Virus record (IMG/VR): IMGVR_UViG_3300042471_000334
Coordinates: 1 to 32,465 of that record
Strand: one strand, 5' to 3'
DNA from: a virus
Length of the DNA: 32,465 bases
A program made the translations under genes and the position numbers. The notes under the pieces were generated by a model that did no database searches, was not told the DNA's origin, and worked only from the letters and a program-made list of their open reading frames with translations. Below are positions 6,561 through 14,820 of the stretch, piece after piece (within the stretch, counting starts at the first letter, position 1; each line of letters begins with the position of its first letter).

Positions 6561-8013
6561 GAGCGCTTGGGAACCTGCGTTCTACACTCAGCGCCGCTAC
6601 AAGCAGACTGATGGCGATGAGATAATCAAGTTCGCGGAGAATCACTTCCGCGTATTGAAGGGATTCCGCGCTGGTAATCCTCTTGAGTTCACAGCGTGGC
6701 AGAAGTGGCTTCTTCGCGGCCTGTTTGAGCGTAATGATGCTGGGCGGTTGAGGTATCGCCGCGCACTTATTGGCTTGCCGCGTAAGCAAGGGAAGTCGCT
6801 GATGGGTTCAGCGATAGCGGTCTACTCAATGATTGCTGGCGAGCCGGGCGCTGAGGTGTACGCAGTAGCAGGCGACAGACAGCAGGCGCGAATCATCTTC
6901 AATGAAGCGCGTCAGCAGGTTCAGAACTCTGAGATGTTGTCTCAGGTGACGAAGGTGTATCGGGATGCTTTGGAGATGCCAGCGTTCGGTTCCGTGTTCC
7001 GCGTGTTGTCGTCTGAGTTCAAGTCTCAGGCAGGCCTCAACCCTTCAACGGTTCTGTTTGACGAGTTGTGGAATCAGGGAGACAGTGAACTGTTTGACCA
7101 GATGACGCTCGGTTCTGGCGCTCGCCTTGAGCCGTTGGTGTTGAGCATCACGACAGCAGGCTTCAACCTAGATTCGCTGGCCGGGCGGTTGTATCACTAC
7201 GGGAAGCAGTGCGCGTCTGGTGAGGTTGATGATGAGTCGTTCGGGTTCTGGTGGTGGGAGGCCGCCGCCGACTGCGACATCAACGACCGCAAGCAGTGGC
7301 ATCGCGCCAACCCGAACATCGCTGAAGGCTTGCTTGACCCTGAAGATATGGCGACCGCTACGAAGCAGACCACCGAATCAGCGTTCCGACGCTGGCGCTT
7401 GAATCAGTGGGTACGAACACAGGAGTCGTGGCTACCTGTCGGCGCTTGGGAGCGTTGCGTCAGCGACCTAGACCTAGACCTTGAACTACCTGTATGGGTA
7501 GGGATTGATATGGCGTTGAAGCACGACAGTATCGCGGTCGTCATCGCGCAACCGCAAGCCGAGCGCGTGGTGGTGCGTTCTAAGATTTGGCAACCGAAGG
7601 ACGAGGGAGTGGATGTCTCAGAGGTTGAGGCCTACCTGCGGCAGGTTCACCAGACCTACAAGGTCACTGAGTTCGCGTTTGACCCGGCGTACTTTCAGCG
7701 TTCAGCGGAGGCTCTCGTTGATGATGGTCTACCGATGGTGGAGTTCCCTCAGTCAGGTCAGCGAATGGTGCCAGCCTGCGGTCAGACCTATGAACTGATA
7801 GTTCAGGGGAAGGTTGCTCACGATGGCTCACCAACTTTCACCGACCAAGTGTTGTCGGCCGCACAGCGTATGACTGATTCGGGTTGGCGCTTGAGTAAAG
7901 GCAAGAGCCGCCGCAAGATTGACGCTTGTATCGCGATGGTGATGGCAGTAGACCGGGCGACCCGTAGGCAGAAAGTCGTTGATGGCCCTAGTGTGGTGAA
8001 TGTATGGGATTGA
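6508..8013 (+). CDS. terL: Terminase large subunit
   Basis: 501 aa from GTG 6508; no closer start fits. The ATPase motifs are Walker A GLPRKQGKS (89-97) and Walker B TVLFDE (181-186). The C-terminal RNase H-like nuclease shows Asp334 in VGIDMALKHDS, Asp392 in FAFDPAYF and Asp472 in KIDACIAMVMA. This is a full-length motor and headful or cos nuclease. A circularly permuted assembly would fit headful packaging, but the sequence alone does not decide the mechanism. Confidence 0.95.
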   Translation: MTSTKSAPESKQRGIKPKSAWEPAFYTQRRYKQTDGDEIIKFAENHFRVLKGFRAGNPLEFTAWQKWLLRGLFERNDAGRLRYRRALIGLPRKQGKSLMGSAIAVYSMIAGEPGAEVYAVAGDRQQARIIFNEARQQVQNSEMLSQVTKVYRDALEMPAFGSVFRVLSSEFKSQAGLNPSTVLFDELWNQGDSELFDQMTLGSGARLEPLVLSITTAGFNLDSLAGRLYHYGKQCASGEVDDESFGFWWWEAAADCDINDRKQWHRANPNIAEGLLDPEDMATATKQTTESAFRRWRLNQWVRTQESWLPVGAWERCVSDLDLDLELPVWVGIDMALKHDSIAVVIAQPQAERVVVRSKIWQPKDEGVDVSEVEAYLRQVHQTYKVTEFAFDPAYFQRSAEALVDDGLPMVEFPQSGQRMVPACGQTYELIVQGKVAHDGSPTFTDQVLSAAQRMTDSGWRLSKGKSRRKIDACIAMVMAVDRATRRQKVVDGPSVVNVWD

Positions 8014-8162
8014 AACGGCTACTGACCCGGCGCACATTCACCACGCTTCTTGAGTTGATAGGCGCTTGTTTGGTCGTGATTGGTGTATCATCTGTGTCGG
8101 TCGCGGCTGGATTAGTCGTGGCTGGCATCGCCTTGGTCGGGATTGGATACTTACTTGAATGA
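8004..8162 (+). CDS. Small two-helix membrane protein between terminase and portal
   Basis: 52 aa, ATG at 8004 inside the end of the large terminase gene; its stop overlaps the portal start (ATGA). A basic N-terminus (MGLKRLLTRR) is followed by two hydrophobic helices (about residues 14-32 and 34-50). Tiny membrane proteins occupy the terminase-portal gap in many actinophages. No function is established. Confidence 0.65.
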   Translation: MGLKRLLTRRTFTTLLELIGACLVVIGVSSVSVAAGLVVAGIALVGIGYLLE

Positions 8163-9322
8163 GCCTCTTCAAGAGAACTGAACAGCGCGCACTACCGACG
8201 AACATTGACCCGTACCAGATTACGGCTCGGCCTCTCTACAACAACTATTCAGGCGAGATAGTCAATGAGAACACAGCGTTCGCACAGTCGGCTTTGATGG
8301 CGGCGGTGACGCTTCTCGCTGACGCTATCGCGGTGATGCCGCTTGAACTGACTCGTGAACGCGCAGGCCGTATTGAGCAACTACCGACACCATCAGTTCT
8401 CATCAAGCCGAACGAACACCAGACGATGTTTGACTTCATTCATCAGACGGTCTTGATGCTGGCGCTACACGGTTCCGCGTACATCTACGCGCCACGCCGA
8501 CCCGGCGAACTACCGCCAGAAATGAAGAACATTCACCCGAATCAAATCAAAGGATTCATTGATGTTGATGACGGTTCGCTCTATTGGGAGATTGGGCGAC
8601 AGAAGTATTCGCCTGCCGAGATACGCGCAATCCATTGGGTTCTGTTCCCCGGCAAGACTCGCGGCCTCTCACCGCTTGAGGTTCAACGCAACACAATCGG
8701 TATGGGCATCGCGATGGACAGATTCCTCTCGCAGTTCTACGGCGAAGGCGCAACGCCATCATCAGTTCTTGAAACTGAACAACAACTAACGCCACAAGCG
8801 GCAGACCTTCTTCGCCAGACTTGGGAAGATTCGCATAACAAGCGCCGCAGACCTGCTGTTCTTTCAGGCGGCTTGAAGTGGCGTAGCGTCACCGTCAGCG
8901 CGTCGGATATGCAGATGATTGAGCATCGCGAGAGCATCATCCGCGATATCGCTCGCGCCTACCGTATTCCGTTGAATCTGATTCTCGGTTCAGGTGGCGA
9001 TTCGCAGACTTATCAGAATGTTGAGCAGGCTGGTATCAACTTCGTTCGCTACACGCTTCTCCCTTGGATGCGCCGTATTGAGGATGCGATTAGCGAAATG
9101 CTTCCCTTGACGCAGAAGGTTCGTTTCAACGCGGATGAGTTTATGCGCGCAGATTTGATGACTCGCGTGAACGCACAAAGAGTTCAGATTCTTTCAGGTA
9201 CTCTGTCACCGAACGAGGCGCGACAAGAAGAGAACCGTGAACCGTATGAAGGCGGAGATGCGTTCGTGAATCCGAGTACACTGCCCCCAGCAGGAACAGA
9301 CGCAGTACCACCTGAAAGGTAA
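8159..9322 (+). CDS. Portal protein (HK97-type)
   Basis: 387 aa. Typical portal elements are an N-terminal ENTAFAQSALMAAVTLLADAI helix, LMLALHGSAYIY, HPNQIKGF, HWVLFPGKTRGLSPLE, and a C-terminal wing (RIPLNLILG, SQTYQNVEQAGINFVRYTLLPWMRRIEDAI). The product forms the dodecameric DNA gate at one vertex. The C-terminus ends in a Pro-rich tail. It is slightly shorter than many portals but appears intact. Confidence 0.95.
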   Translation: MSLFKRTEQRALPTNIDPYQITARPLYNNYSGEIVNENTAFAQSALMAAVTLLADAIAVMPLELTRERAGRIEQLPTPSVLIKPNEHQTMFDFIHQTVLMLALHGSAYIYAPRRPGELPPEMKNIHPNQIKGFIDVDDGSLYWEIGRQKYSPAEIRAIHWVLFPGKTRGLSPLEVQRNTIGMGIAMDRFLSQFYGEGATPSSVLETEQQLTPQAADLLRQTWEDSHNKRRRPAVLSGGLKWRSVTVSASDMQMIEHRESIIRDIARAYRIPLNLILGSGGDSQTYQNVEQAGINFVRYTLLPWMRRIEDAISEMLPLTQKVRFNADEFMRADLMTRVNAQRVQILSGTLSPNEARQEENREPYEGGDAFVNPSTLPPAGTDAVPPER

Positions 9323-9328
9323 ATAACT

Positions 9329-9592
9329 ATGAGGTCATTACAGTTCACAGTCACAGACGAGCGCTCAATCATCGTTGCGGCGGATGACATCAACCGAACC
9401 GTCTACATCAATGTCACAGGCAACACTGCTATCGCTGTCGGTGGAAGCAATGTCACCTATGCGAACGGCCTCATCTTTGAAAAGCACGATACACCGCACG
9501 AAGTTTTCGTTCCACTCAAGGAACTGCTGTATGCGGTGTGCGATACGGGCGCTTCGGCTGATGTTCGTGTTCTGTTGCCTAATGGTGATTGA
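9329..9592 (+). CDS. Small beta-rich hypothetical head-region protein
   Basis: 87 aa, ATG at 9329. It is rich in short beta strands (RSLQFTV, RTVYINVTG, AIAVGGSNVTY, ADVRVLLP). It sits between portal and the protease region, so a virion or assembly role is likely. I do not recognise a family; decoration protein and assembly factor are both possible. Confidence 0.6.
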   Translation: MRSLQFTVTDERSIIVAADDINRTVYINVTGNTAIAVGGSNVTYANGLIFEKHDTPHEVFVPLKELLYAVCDTGASADVRVLLPNGD

Positions 9593-9594
9593 GG

Positions 9595-10461
9595 ATGCCG
9601 TACACGATTACCGATACGGCGGATGGCTGTTCAGGTTGGGCGGTCGTAAAGGAAGGAAGCAACACGCCGATACCGGGCGGATGCCATACCAGCCGTACCG
9701 ATGCCCTTGCGCATATGGTCGCGGTAGAAGCCGCCTATCAAGACACGGAGGCCGCTTCCGCGATTTCTGAACGCGACGGTGAAGAGAATCTCATTCCACG
9801 CCAGAAGATGCTTTATGGCGTTCTTGAAGCAATCTCTGAAACCTTCGGTCAGTTCTCGCAGGACAACAGCCCGAACGGTTGCGGATACAAGGCAGAATCG
9901 CCATACAAGTCTGAAGGGATTATGTGCGGTAACTGCGTGTTCTATGAGGAAGGAATATGTGAGATTGTCGCTGGCGAAATAGCGATGGAAGGGTTGTGCC
10001 GCTTCTGGGTGATTCCGTCATCTTCCGAAACGGAGACCGTTCCTGTCGTGGTCGTTGAGGCGGAAGAAGAAGACGGTGATGAAGCAGAAGTTGATGATGA
10101 GATGGAATACGAATCGCGACAAATAAATCTCGTCGCGCCGGGCTTTATGCGAGCATCGGCTAGGCGCGGCCTCGCGTTACACGAAGAAGGTGAAAGCGGT
10201 GGCGGTCTACGGCCGCAGACCGTTGAAGATGCGCGGAAGATGGCTAACGGTGACGCACTATCAGAACAGAAGTGGCGGAAGATTGGTCCTTGGATTGCTA
10301 GGCACATCGTTGATTTAGATGCCGTTCAAGGGAATGAGATTACGCCGGGCTTGGTCGCGATGCTCTTATGGGGTGGCGGTAGCAGTAAGGCTTCGGCTCG
10401 TCGCGCTCAAGATTACGCGGAACGGCTAGTCGCAAGACTTGACGAGCAAACGGCTGAATGA
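9595..10461 (+). CDS. Head-associated protein with four-Cys (HiPIP-like) motif
   Basis: 288 aa with start at ATG 9595 (MPYTITDTADGC), 2 nt after the previous stop. Three parts are visible: an N-terminal module (DGCSGWAVVKEG) common upstream of actinophage prohead proteases; a four-Cys motif Cys111-x2-Cys114-x7-Cys122-x12-Cys135 (CGNCVFY, CEIVAG, CRFWVI); and a C-terminal helical domain from about 185 (ASARRGLALHEEG, WRKIGPWIARHIVDLDA, AMLLWGGGSSKASARRAQDY). An acidic Glu/Asp linker of about 30 residues separates the last two. The Cys pattern resembles HiPIP-like or zinc-binding motifs in phage head proteins. It probably acts in head assembly. Confidence 0.7.
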   Translation: MPYTITDTADGCSGWAVVKEGSNTPIPGGCHTSRTDALAHMVAVEAAYQDTEAASAISERDGEENLIPRQKMLYGVLEAISETFGQFSQDNSPNGCGYKAESPYKSEGIMCGNCVFYEEGICEIVAGEIAMEGLCRFWVIPSSSETETVPVVVVEAEEEDGDEAEVDDEMEYESRQINLVAPGFMRASARRGLALHEEGESGGGLRPQTVEDARKMANGDALSEQKWRKIGPWIARHIVDLDAVQGNEITPGLVAMLLWGGGSSKASARRAQDYAERLVARLDEQTAE

Positions 10462-10468
10462 ATCGTCT

Positions 10469-11104
10469 ATGATGAACAACGAAATGGCGACCGAAACCTT
10501 GGCAACGAACGGATGGGTCACGAAGACCGTTGATGAGCGTCGTTCGCTCGCGTTCACTAACTACGAAATTCGCGCTGAAGGCGACAACAATATGCTTGTC
10601 GGTTACGCGGCCGTGTTTGATTCACCTAGTGAACCGTTGCCGTGGACAGAGTTCGTTCGTCGTGGCGCGTTCTCCAAGACGCTGAATGATGGCGCTGATG
10701 TGCGCCTCTTGATTGACCACGAAGGTGTGCCGCTTGCGCGCACGAAGTCAGGAACGATGTCGCTTGAAGAAGATGAGCGCGGCCTCAAGGTTGAAGCAGA
10801 ACTTGACCCGGCGAACCCTGATGCGATGCGCGTCTTGTCGGCGATGCGCCGAGGCGATATGACTCAGATGAGTTTCGCGTTCAGAACAATCAAGGATTCT
10901 TGGTCTAATGACCGTTCCGTGAGGGAACTCAAAGAGGTTCAACTTTACGATGTTTCAATCGTTACCTTCCCGGCCTATGAGGAGACTGTGGCCGAGTTGC
11001 GAAGCCGTAATCAAACGGCTATGGTAGATGTCGCTAATAGTTTGTTGATTCGTAAGAATCAGTTGGCGATAGCGAAATACAAGCAGTCGGAGCGAAGCCG
11101 ATAA
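10469..11104 (+). CDS. Prohead protease (HK97 family, S78)
   Basis: The frame is open from a TTG at 10439, but ATG 10469 or 10472 is more likely, giving 211 aa. HK97 prohead protease hallmarks are VGYAAVFDSPSE, FVRRGAFSKTL, catalytic His84 in LIDHEGVPLART, Ser135 in QMSFAFR, and LYDVSIVTFPAYEETVAELR. It cleaves the scaffold region of the capsid protein during head maturation. It lies directly before the capsid gene, as usual. Confidence 0.92.
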   Translation: MMNNEMATETLATNGWVTKTVDERRSLAFTNYEIRAEGDNNMLVGYAAVFDSPSEPLPWTEFVRRGAFSKTLNDGADVRLLIDHEGVPLARTKSGTMSLEEDERGLKVEAELDPANPDAMRVLSAMRRGDMTQMSFAFRTIKDSWSNDRSVRELKEVQLYDVSIVTFPAYEETVAELRSRNQTAMVDVANSLLIRKNQLAIAKYKQSERSR

Positions 11105-11156
11105 CTCACTTCAAGCCACCACTGTCCAAAGCAACTACTCACCGGGAGAAACCCAA

Positions 11157-12470
11157 ATGAAGTATTCGGACACACTCAAAGAAAAGCGTTCGGCTCTGCT
11201 CGCAGACGCTGATGGCTTCGTCGCCGCCGCACAAGCGGAGAAGCGCGACCTCACCTCTGATGAGGACAAGGCAATCGCCGCGAAGTTGGATGAAGTGCGC
11301 GACCTTGATGAGCAAATCAAGCGCCACGAAGAGTTGGAAGAGCGTCAGGCCAAAGCGGCTGAGGTTCGCGCCAACACGAAGATTGAATCGGCTGTGACCT
11401 CGGTTAAGTCCGAGCCTCGCACCTACGCACCCGAAGCACAGCACTCGTTCGTGCGTGACGCTTACGCCGCGCAGTTCAGCAATGACTTCTCGGCTCAAGA
11501 GCGTCTCGCCCGGCACATGGCTGAAGAGCGCGTAGAGCGCCGCGATGTCACCAGCGCGAACTTCGCTGGCCTCATCGTGCCGCAGTTCCTCACCGAACTC
11601 GCCGCACCGTTCGCTCGCGCTGGTCGCCCATTCCTTGATGTCGCTCGTAAGCACGCTCTGCCTGCTTCGGGTCTGACGCTCAGCATCAGCAAAGTCACCA
11701 CCGGGTCGGCAACTGCCGTTCAGACCGAAGGTGCGGCTGTTCAAGAAACGAACATGGACGACACCAAGTTGGATGTCTCGGTCGTGACCGTCGCTGGTCA
11801 GCAGAATGTCTCGCGTCAGGCTCTTGAGCGTGGCACAGGCATTGACTCGCTCGTGATGGCAGACCTCGTCTCCGCCTACCACACGAACCTTGACTCGCTG
11901 TTCGTCACCACAAGCGCGACCTCGCTCACGAATGTCATCACGCAAGTCGTGACCTACACCGACGCCAGCCCGAGTGTCGCGGAACTGTACCCGAAGTTGC
12001 TTGATGCCGTTCAGCGCATCCAGACCAACTTCTTCGGTGGTCCGAACTTCATCTTGATGCACCCGCGTCGTCTCGCGTTTATTCTCGCCGCAGTGGACAC
12101 CACGAACCGCCCACTCGCGGTTCCGACTCCGCACGGTCCGATGAACGCAGTCGCGACTGGCTCTTCGTCAGTCGTCTACGGCAACAGCGGCTACACCATC
12201 GCAGGCCTCCCGGTCATCACCGACGCGAATGTCTTGACGACCAATGGCGCTGGAAGCAACGAGGATGTCATCATCATCGGCAACACGCAGGAAGCCCACC
12301 TCTGGGAACAGGGCGATGGCGCACCGATGATGCTTCGCTTTGAACAGCCGAAGGCCGCCGAACTTGATGTCACGATGATTGTGTACGGCTACTCAGCCTT
12401 CACCGCGAACCGCTACCCGAATGCGTTCGCTCTCATCGGTGGCACGGGTCTCATCTCCCCGACCTTCTGA
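11157..12470 (+). CDS. Major capsid protein (HK97 fold) with N-terminal scaffold domain
   Basis: 437 aa, ATG at 11157 after GGGAGAAA. Residues 1 to about 85 are helical and charged (delta/scaffold domain, to be removed by the protease). The mature part begins near an FVRDAYAAQFSND segment. HK97-fold markers are ANFAGLIVPQFLTELAAPFARAGRPFLDVA, VSVVTVAGQQNVSRQALERG, FILMHPRRLAFILAA and a C-terminal AFTANRYPNAFALIGG. It is the only capsid gene and is followed at once by a strong hairpin. Confidence 0.95.
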   Translation: MKYSDTLKEKRSALLADADGFVAAAQAEKRDLTSDEDKAIAAKLDEVRDLDEQIKRHEELEERQAKAAEVRANTKIESAVTSVKSEPRTYAPEAQHSFVRDAYAAQFSNDFSAQERLARHMAEERVERRDVTSANFAGLIVPQFLTELAAPFARAGRPFLDVARKHALPASGLTLSISKVTTGSATAVQTEGAAVQETNMDDTKLDVSVVTVAGQQNVSRQALERGTGIDSLVMADLVSAYHTNLDSLFVTTSATSLTNVITQVVTYTDASPSVAELYPKLLDAVQRIQTNFFGGPNFILMHPRRLAFILAAVDTTNRPLAVPTPHGPMNAVATGSSSVVYGNSGYTIAGLPVITDANVLTTNGAGSNEDVIIIGNTQEAHLWEQGDGAPMMLRFEQPKAAELDVTMIVYGYSAFTANRYPNAFALIGGTGLISPTF

Positions 12471-12489
12471 TTGACTTCCCTGAATAGCG

Positions 12490-12524
12490 GCGGCGACCTC
12501 ACCTGATTGTGGTGGGGTCGCCGC
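12490..12524 (+). terminator. Strong GC-rich hairpin after the capsid gene
   Basis: GCGGCGACCTCACC (12490-12503) pairs with GGTGGGGTCGCCGC (12511-12524) with one G-T wobble and a 7-nt loop. It lies 20 nt after the capsid stop. A weakly T-rich stretch follows. Such partial terminators let the capsid be made in excess over downstream tail genes. Confidence 0.72.
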
Positions 12525-12556
12525 GCTGGGATAGTCTCTCTTGGTCGGAGGTCTTT

Positions 12557-12757
12557 ATGGACAAGAAAGCATCGTTGATTCAAAGCCTGTTGGCTGAACG
12601 CGCCGGGTATGTTTCGCGCGGTCTTCACGCACGAGTCGCGGCTGTTGATGAAGTGCTGGCTTCTTTGGGTCAGCGTGAACTTGCTTCCGTTGAACCTGAA
12701 GTTGAAGTAGCAACCGTTACGAAAGGCAAGCGGCGCAAGAAGACTGAGAGCCGCTGA
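12557..12757 (+). CDS. Small basic-tailed head protein (66 aa)
   Basis: I chose ATG 12557 (MDKKASLIQSLLAERAGYVSRG) after a clear GGAGG; the upstream GTG at 12509 lies inside the hairpin. A helical start is followed by a Glu/Val linker and a Lys/Arg-rich end (KGKRRKKTESR). Short proteins of this kind occur after capsid genes in actinophages. The stop overlaps the next start by 1 nt. Confidence 0.7.
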   Translation: MDKKASLIQSLLAERAGYVSRGLHARVAAVDEVLASLGQRELASVEPEVEVATVTKGKRRKKTESR

Positions 12758-13353
12758 TGAGCATCAACAACGGTTACTGTACGCTGAGCGAACTCAAGGC
12801 CGCGTTGCGTATCACGGATAACACCGATAACACGCTTCTTGAGAACTGTATTGAGGCCGCGTCTCGCCGTATTGACGGCTATTGCGGTAGGTACTTCTAT
12901 CGTCAAACGGCGACTGTGAAGATGTTCGCGCACGATGACCTCTCGGTGTTTCTGCGTGATGACCTCGTTTCAATCACGACGCTCAGCACCGACGATGACG
13001 GTGACGGAACCTTTGAAACTGTCTGGACAGCGAACACGGATTATGCCCTTGAACCGTATGACGCGAACCTTCTCGGCATCCCCTACTTCCGCATCACGGC
13101 CGTAGGCGGTAAGACCTTCCCGATGTTCACCGTTCCGCCTCTCCCCGGCGTTCAGGTGACAGGTAGTTGGGGTTATCCGTCTACTCCTGAGGATGTGCGT
13201 GAGGCTTGCGTTCTGCTGGCTATGCGAGGTTTCGCTCGCTACAACTCTGCGCTCGGCGTTGTCGGGTTCGGTGATATGGCGCTTCAGGTGCGAGCCGTAG
13301 ACCCTGATGTGCGCGACTTCTTGAATCAGTACCGCAAGATGGGTATCGCCTGA
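12757..13353 (+). CDS. Head-tail connector (gp6/Ad1-like)
   Basis: 198 aa. The N-terminus CTLSELKAALRITDNTDNTLLENCIEAASRRIDGYCGRYFY is the signature helical part of HK97 gp6-like connectors. The C-terminal half has GSWGYPSTPEDVREACVLLAMRGF, also usual in actinophage head-to-tail connectors. It binds below the portal. It starts at the previous stop (TGATG). Confidence 0.88.
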   Translation: MSINNGYCTLSELKAALRITDNTDNTLLENCIEAASRRIDGYCGRYFYRQTATVKMFAHDDLSVFLRDDLVSITTLSTDDDGDGTFETVWTANTDYALEPYDANLLGIPYFRITAVGGKTFPMFTVPPLPGVQVTGSWGYPSTPEDVREACVLLAMRGFARYNSALGVVGFGDMALQVRAVDPDVRDFLNQYRKMGIA

Positions 13354-13760
13354 TGGCGGCTACTGCTTCAGAGGTCTTGACCGGGTTGAAGAACAGGCTC
13401 GCGACTATCAGCGGCCTGAGAACCTTCAACTATCAGCCTGCGAATATCGTTCCGCCGTTGGCGTATCCTGTGATTACGCAGGTGAACTATCACCGTGCGA
13501 TGGGTGGCGGCCTCGTCGTCTACGACTGCGTCGTGTATGTGATTGTCGGTAGGTGGACGGATGACCGCGCGAACGCCGACATTGATGACTATCTCGCGTT
13601 CTCAGGTACGAAGTCAATCCGCGCCGCCATTGAGGGAGACGAGACGCTCGGCGGCAAGGCTCAGAGTCTTACGGTGGCTTCTTCTACGGATATCACGGCA
13701 CTTCAGCAGGCTGATGCGGAATATCTACAAATCGCGACACAAGTGACTGTGAACGGCTAG
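13353..13760 (+). CDS. Tail terminator / tail completion-like protein
   Basis: 135 aa. The opening SEVLTGLKNRLATISGLRTFNYQPANIVPPLAYPVITQVNY matches small tail-completion proteins in actinophages, where a helical start is followed by a beta sheet with a PPxAxP turn. The rest is beta-rich (YDCVVYVIVGRWTDD). It lies between the connector and the major tail protein, as expected for a tail terminator or head closure protein; the two cannot be separated with certainty. Confidence 0.7.
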   Translation: MAATASEVLTGLKNRLATISGLRTFNYQPANIVPPLAYPVITQVNYHRAMGGGLVVYDCVVYVIVGRWTDDRANADIDDYLAFSGTKSIRAAIEGDETLGGKAQSLTVASSTDITALQQADAEYLQIATQVTVNG

Positions 13761-13761
13761 T

Positions 13762-13950
13762 ATGTCGGATATGAAACAGTTCAAAGTAGTTTCTTCACGC
13801 CTCGCGAATCACCCGGCAGGTTCAACTGTGAGCGAAAGTGACCTCGCTGGTGCTAATGTGGATGCGTTACTTGAAGGCGGCCACATCGCTGAAATCGGTA
13901 GCAAAGTAATCAAGAACAGTAACGACAAACAACCGAAGGTTGAGGAATAA
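13762..13950 (+). CDS. Small neck-region protein (62 aa)
   Basis: ATG at 13762 lies 1 nt after the previous stop. The pattern FKVVSSRLANHPAGSTVSESDLAGANVDALLEGGHIAEI is typical of small phage proteins near the neck and major tail genes: a beta-turn module with an 'L..aNVdaLleGGHi' motif. The C-terminus is Lys/Asp/Gln-rich. Its function is not established. Confidence 0.7.
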   Translation: MSDMKQFKVVSSRLANHPAGSTVSESDLAGANVDALLEGGHIAEIGSKVIKNSNDKQPKVEE

Positions 13951-13952
13951 CT

Positions 13953-14360
13953 ATGGCCATCATCGCATTCAAAGATGTTCAAGTCGGAATCAACGGCGTC
14001 AATCTTTCAGACCGCGCGAACGCCGTCACGCTCACTTACGAAATTGAAGCGCAAGACGCAACCGTGATGGGCGGCAACCGTGCCTCAGTCGGTGGTATTC
14101 AGAACAACACGCTGGAAGTAACTTTGTATCAGGACTTCGCCGCAACGGAAGTGGAAGCAACCATTTACCCACTCGTCGGAACGACAACCACGGTTACGGT
14201 ACAACCAACCAGCGGTGCGAACTCGGCACAGAACCCTTTGTACTCTTTGGCAGGTTGCTACCTGGCCTCGCACACGCCTATCGCGGCTGGTGATGTCGGC
14301 GCGACTTCACCCGTAACACTTACCTTCACTGGTGGAACGCTTACCAAAATCATCGTTTAG
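13953..14360 (+). CDS. Major tail protein
   Basis: 135 aa, ATG at 13953 after GAGGAA. It opens AIIAFKDVQVGINGVNLSDRANAVTLTYE and includes QNNTLEVTLYQDFAATEVEATIYPLV and PVTLTFTGGTL, the beta-sandwich pattern of siphovirus tail-tube proteins. The size is at the small end for tube proteins. Position just before the frameshifted tail chaperone agrees. Confidence 0.85.
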   Translation: MAIIAFKDVQVGINGVNLSDRANAVTLTYEIEAQDATVMGGNRASVGGIQNNTLEVTLYQDFAATEVEATIYPLVGTTTTVTVQPTSGANSAQNPLYSLAGCYLASHTPIAAGDVGATSPVTLTFTGGTLTKIIV

Positions 14361-14390
14361 TAATCTTCAATAACAATCAGGAGGCACGAA

Positions 14391-14651
14391 GTGAAGATTC
14401 AGTTGAAAGTCAAGTTCATGAACGGGCAGAGCGCCGATGTTGATGCGATGTTCCCTGACTTCATCGCCTTTGAGAAAGAGCGCCGCCGTAGCGTCGTGAA
14501 ACTTGAGGCCGATATGCAACTCACTGACCTTGCGTGGCTCGCGTGGCACAGCGAGAAGCGGCGCGGTTCTACGACTCTGAAGTTTGAGCCTGATTGGGTT
14601 TCAACGGTTGAAGCCGTTGAGGTGCGCGACGACCCAAAAGCCAGCAACTAA
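14391..14651 (+). CDS. Tail assembly chaperone, short (G-like) product
   Basis: 86 aa from GTG 14391, with a strong AGGAGG site upstream. Sequence features (FMNGQSADVDAMFPDFIAFEKE; LTDLAWLAWHSEKRRG) match the N-terminal part of actinophage tail assembly chaperones. The frame has the slippery heptamer CCCAAAA at 14633-14639, three codons before the zero-frame end region. It coats and folds the tape measure with its frameshifted form during tail assembly. Confidence 0.85.
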   Translation: MKIQLKVKFMNGQSADVDAMFPDFIAFEKERRRSVVKLEADMQLTDLAWLAWHSEKRRGSTTLKFEPDWVSTVEAVEVRDDPKASN

Positions 14652-14803
14652 CACCTGACCGCGATTCGGCGCATTGGCAAATCGCCGGGCTATCGGTTGA
14701 AACAGGAATCGCACCACAACTTCTGCTAGAAGCAGGAGACGAAATGATTGCGACAATGTTCGCGTATCTACAGTGGCGAGCCGATAGAGCGAAACGCAGA
14801 TGA
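14391..14803 (+). CDS. Tail assembly chaperone, -1 frameshift (GT-like) product
   Basis: Slipping -1 on C-CCA-AAA (14633-14639) makes AGC at 14639 the next codon and opens a 54-codon extension to TGA 14801-14803, giving about 137 aa. The extension includes HWQIAGLSVETGIAPQLLLE and MFAYLQWRADRAKRR, which is the conserved C-terminal part of tail assembly chaperones. The extension has no start codon of its own that would include that block. The frame, heptamer and location before the tape measure follow the conserved lambda G/GT arrangement. Exact fusion residues assume a simple tandem slip. Confidence 0.82.
14633..14639 (+). promoter_or_regulatory. Programmed -1 ribosomal frameshift site
   Basis: CCCAAAA fits the X-XXY-YYZ slippery pattern in the exact zero-frame phase (GAC CCA AAA). 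About 22 nt downstream, GCGATT and AATCGC can pair as a 6-bp stem, possibly a stimulator. Confidence 0.8.
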
Positions 14804-14820
14804 GAGTAAGATAAACAGTT

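Noticed and set aside
11139-12134. Long reverse-strand open frame (331 codons) opposite the capsid gene
   Set aside because: It mirrors a highly conserved capsid gene on the other strand, its residues look like codon-bias shadow (Arg/Val/Gly-rich), and it has no matching RBS or family motif.
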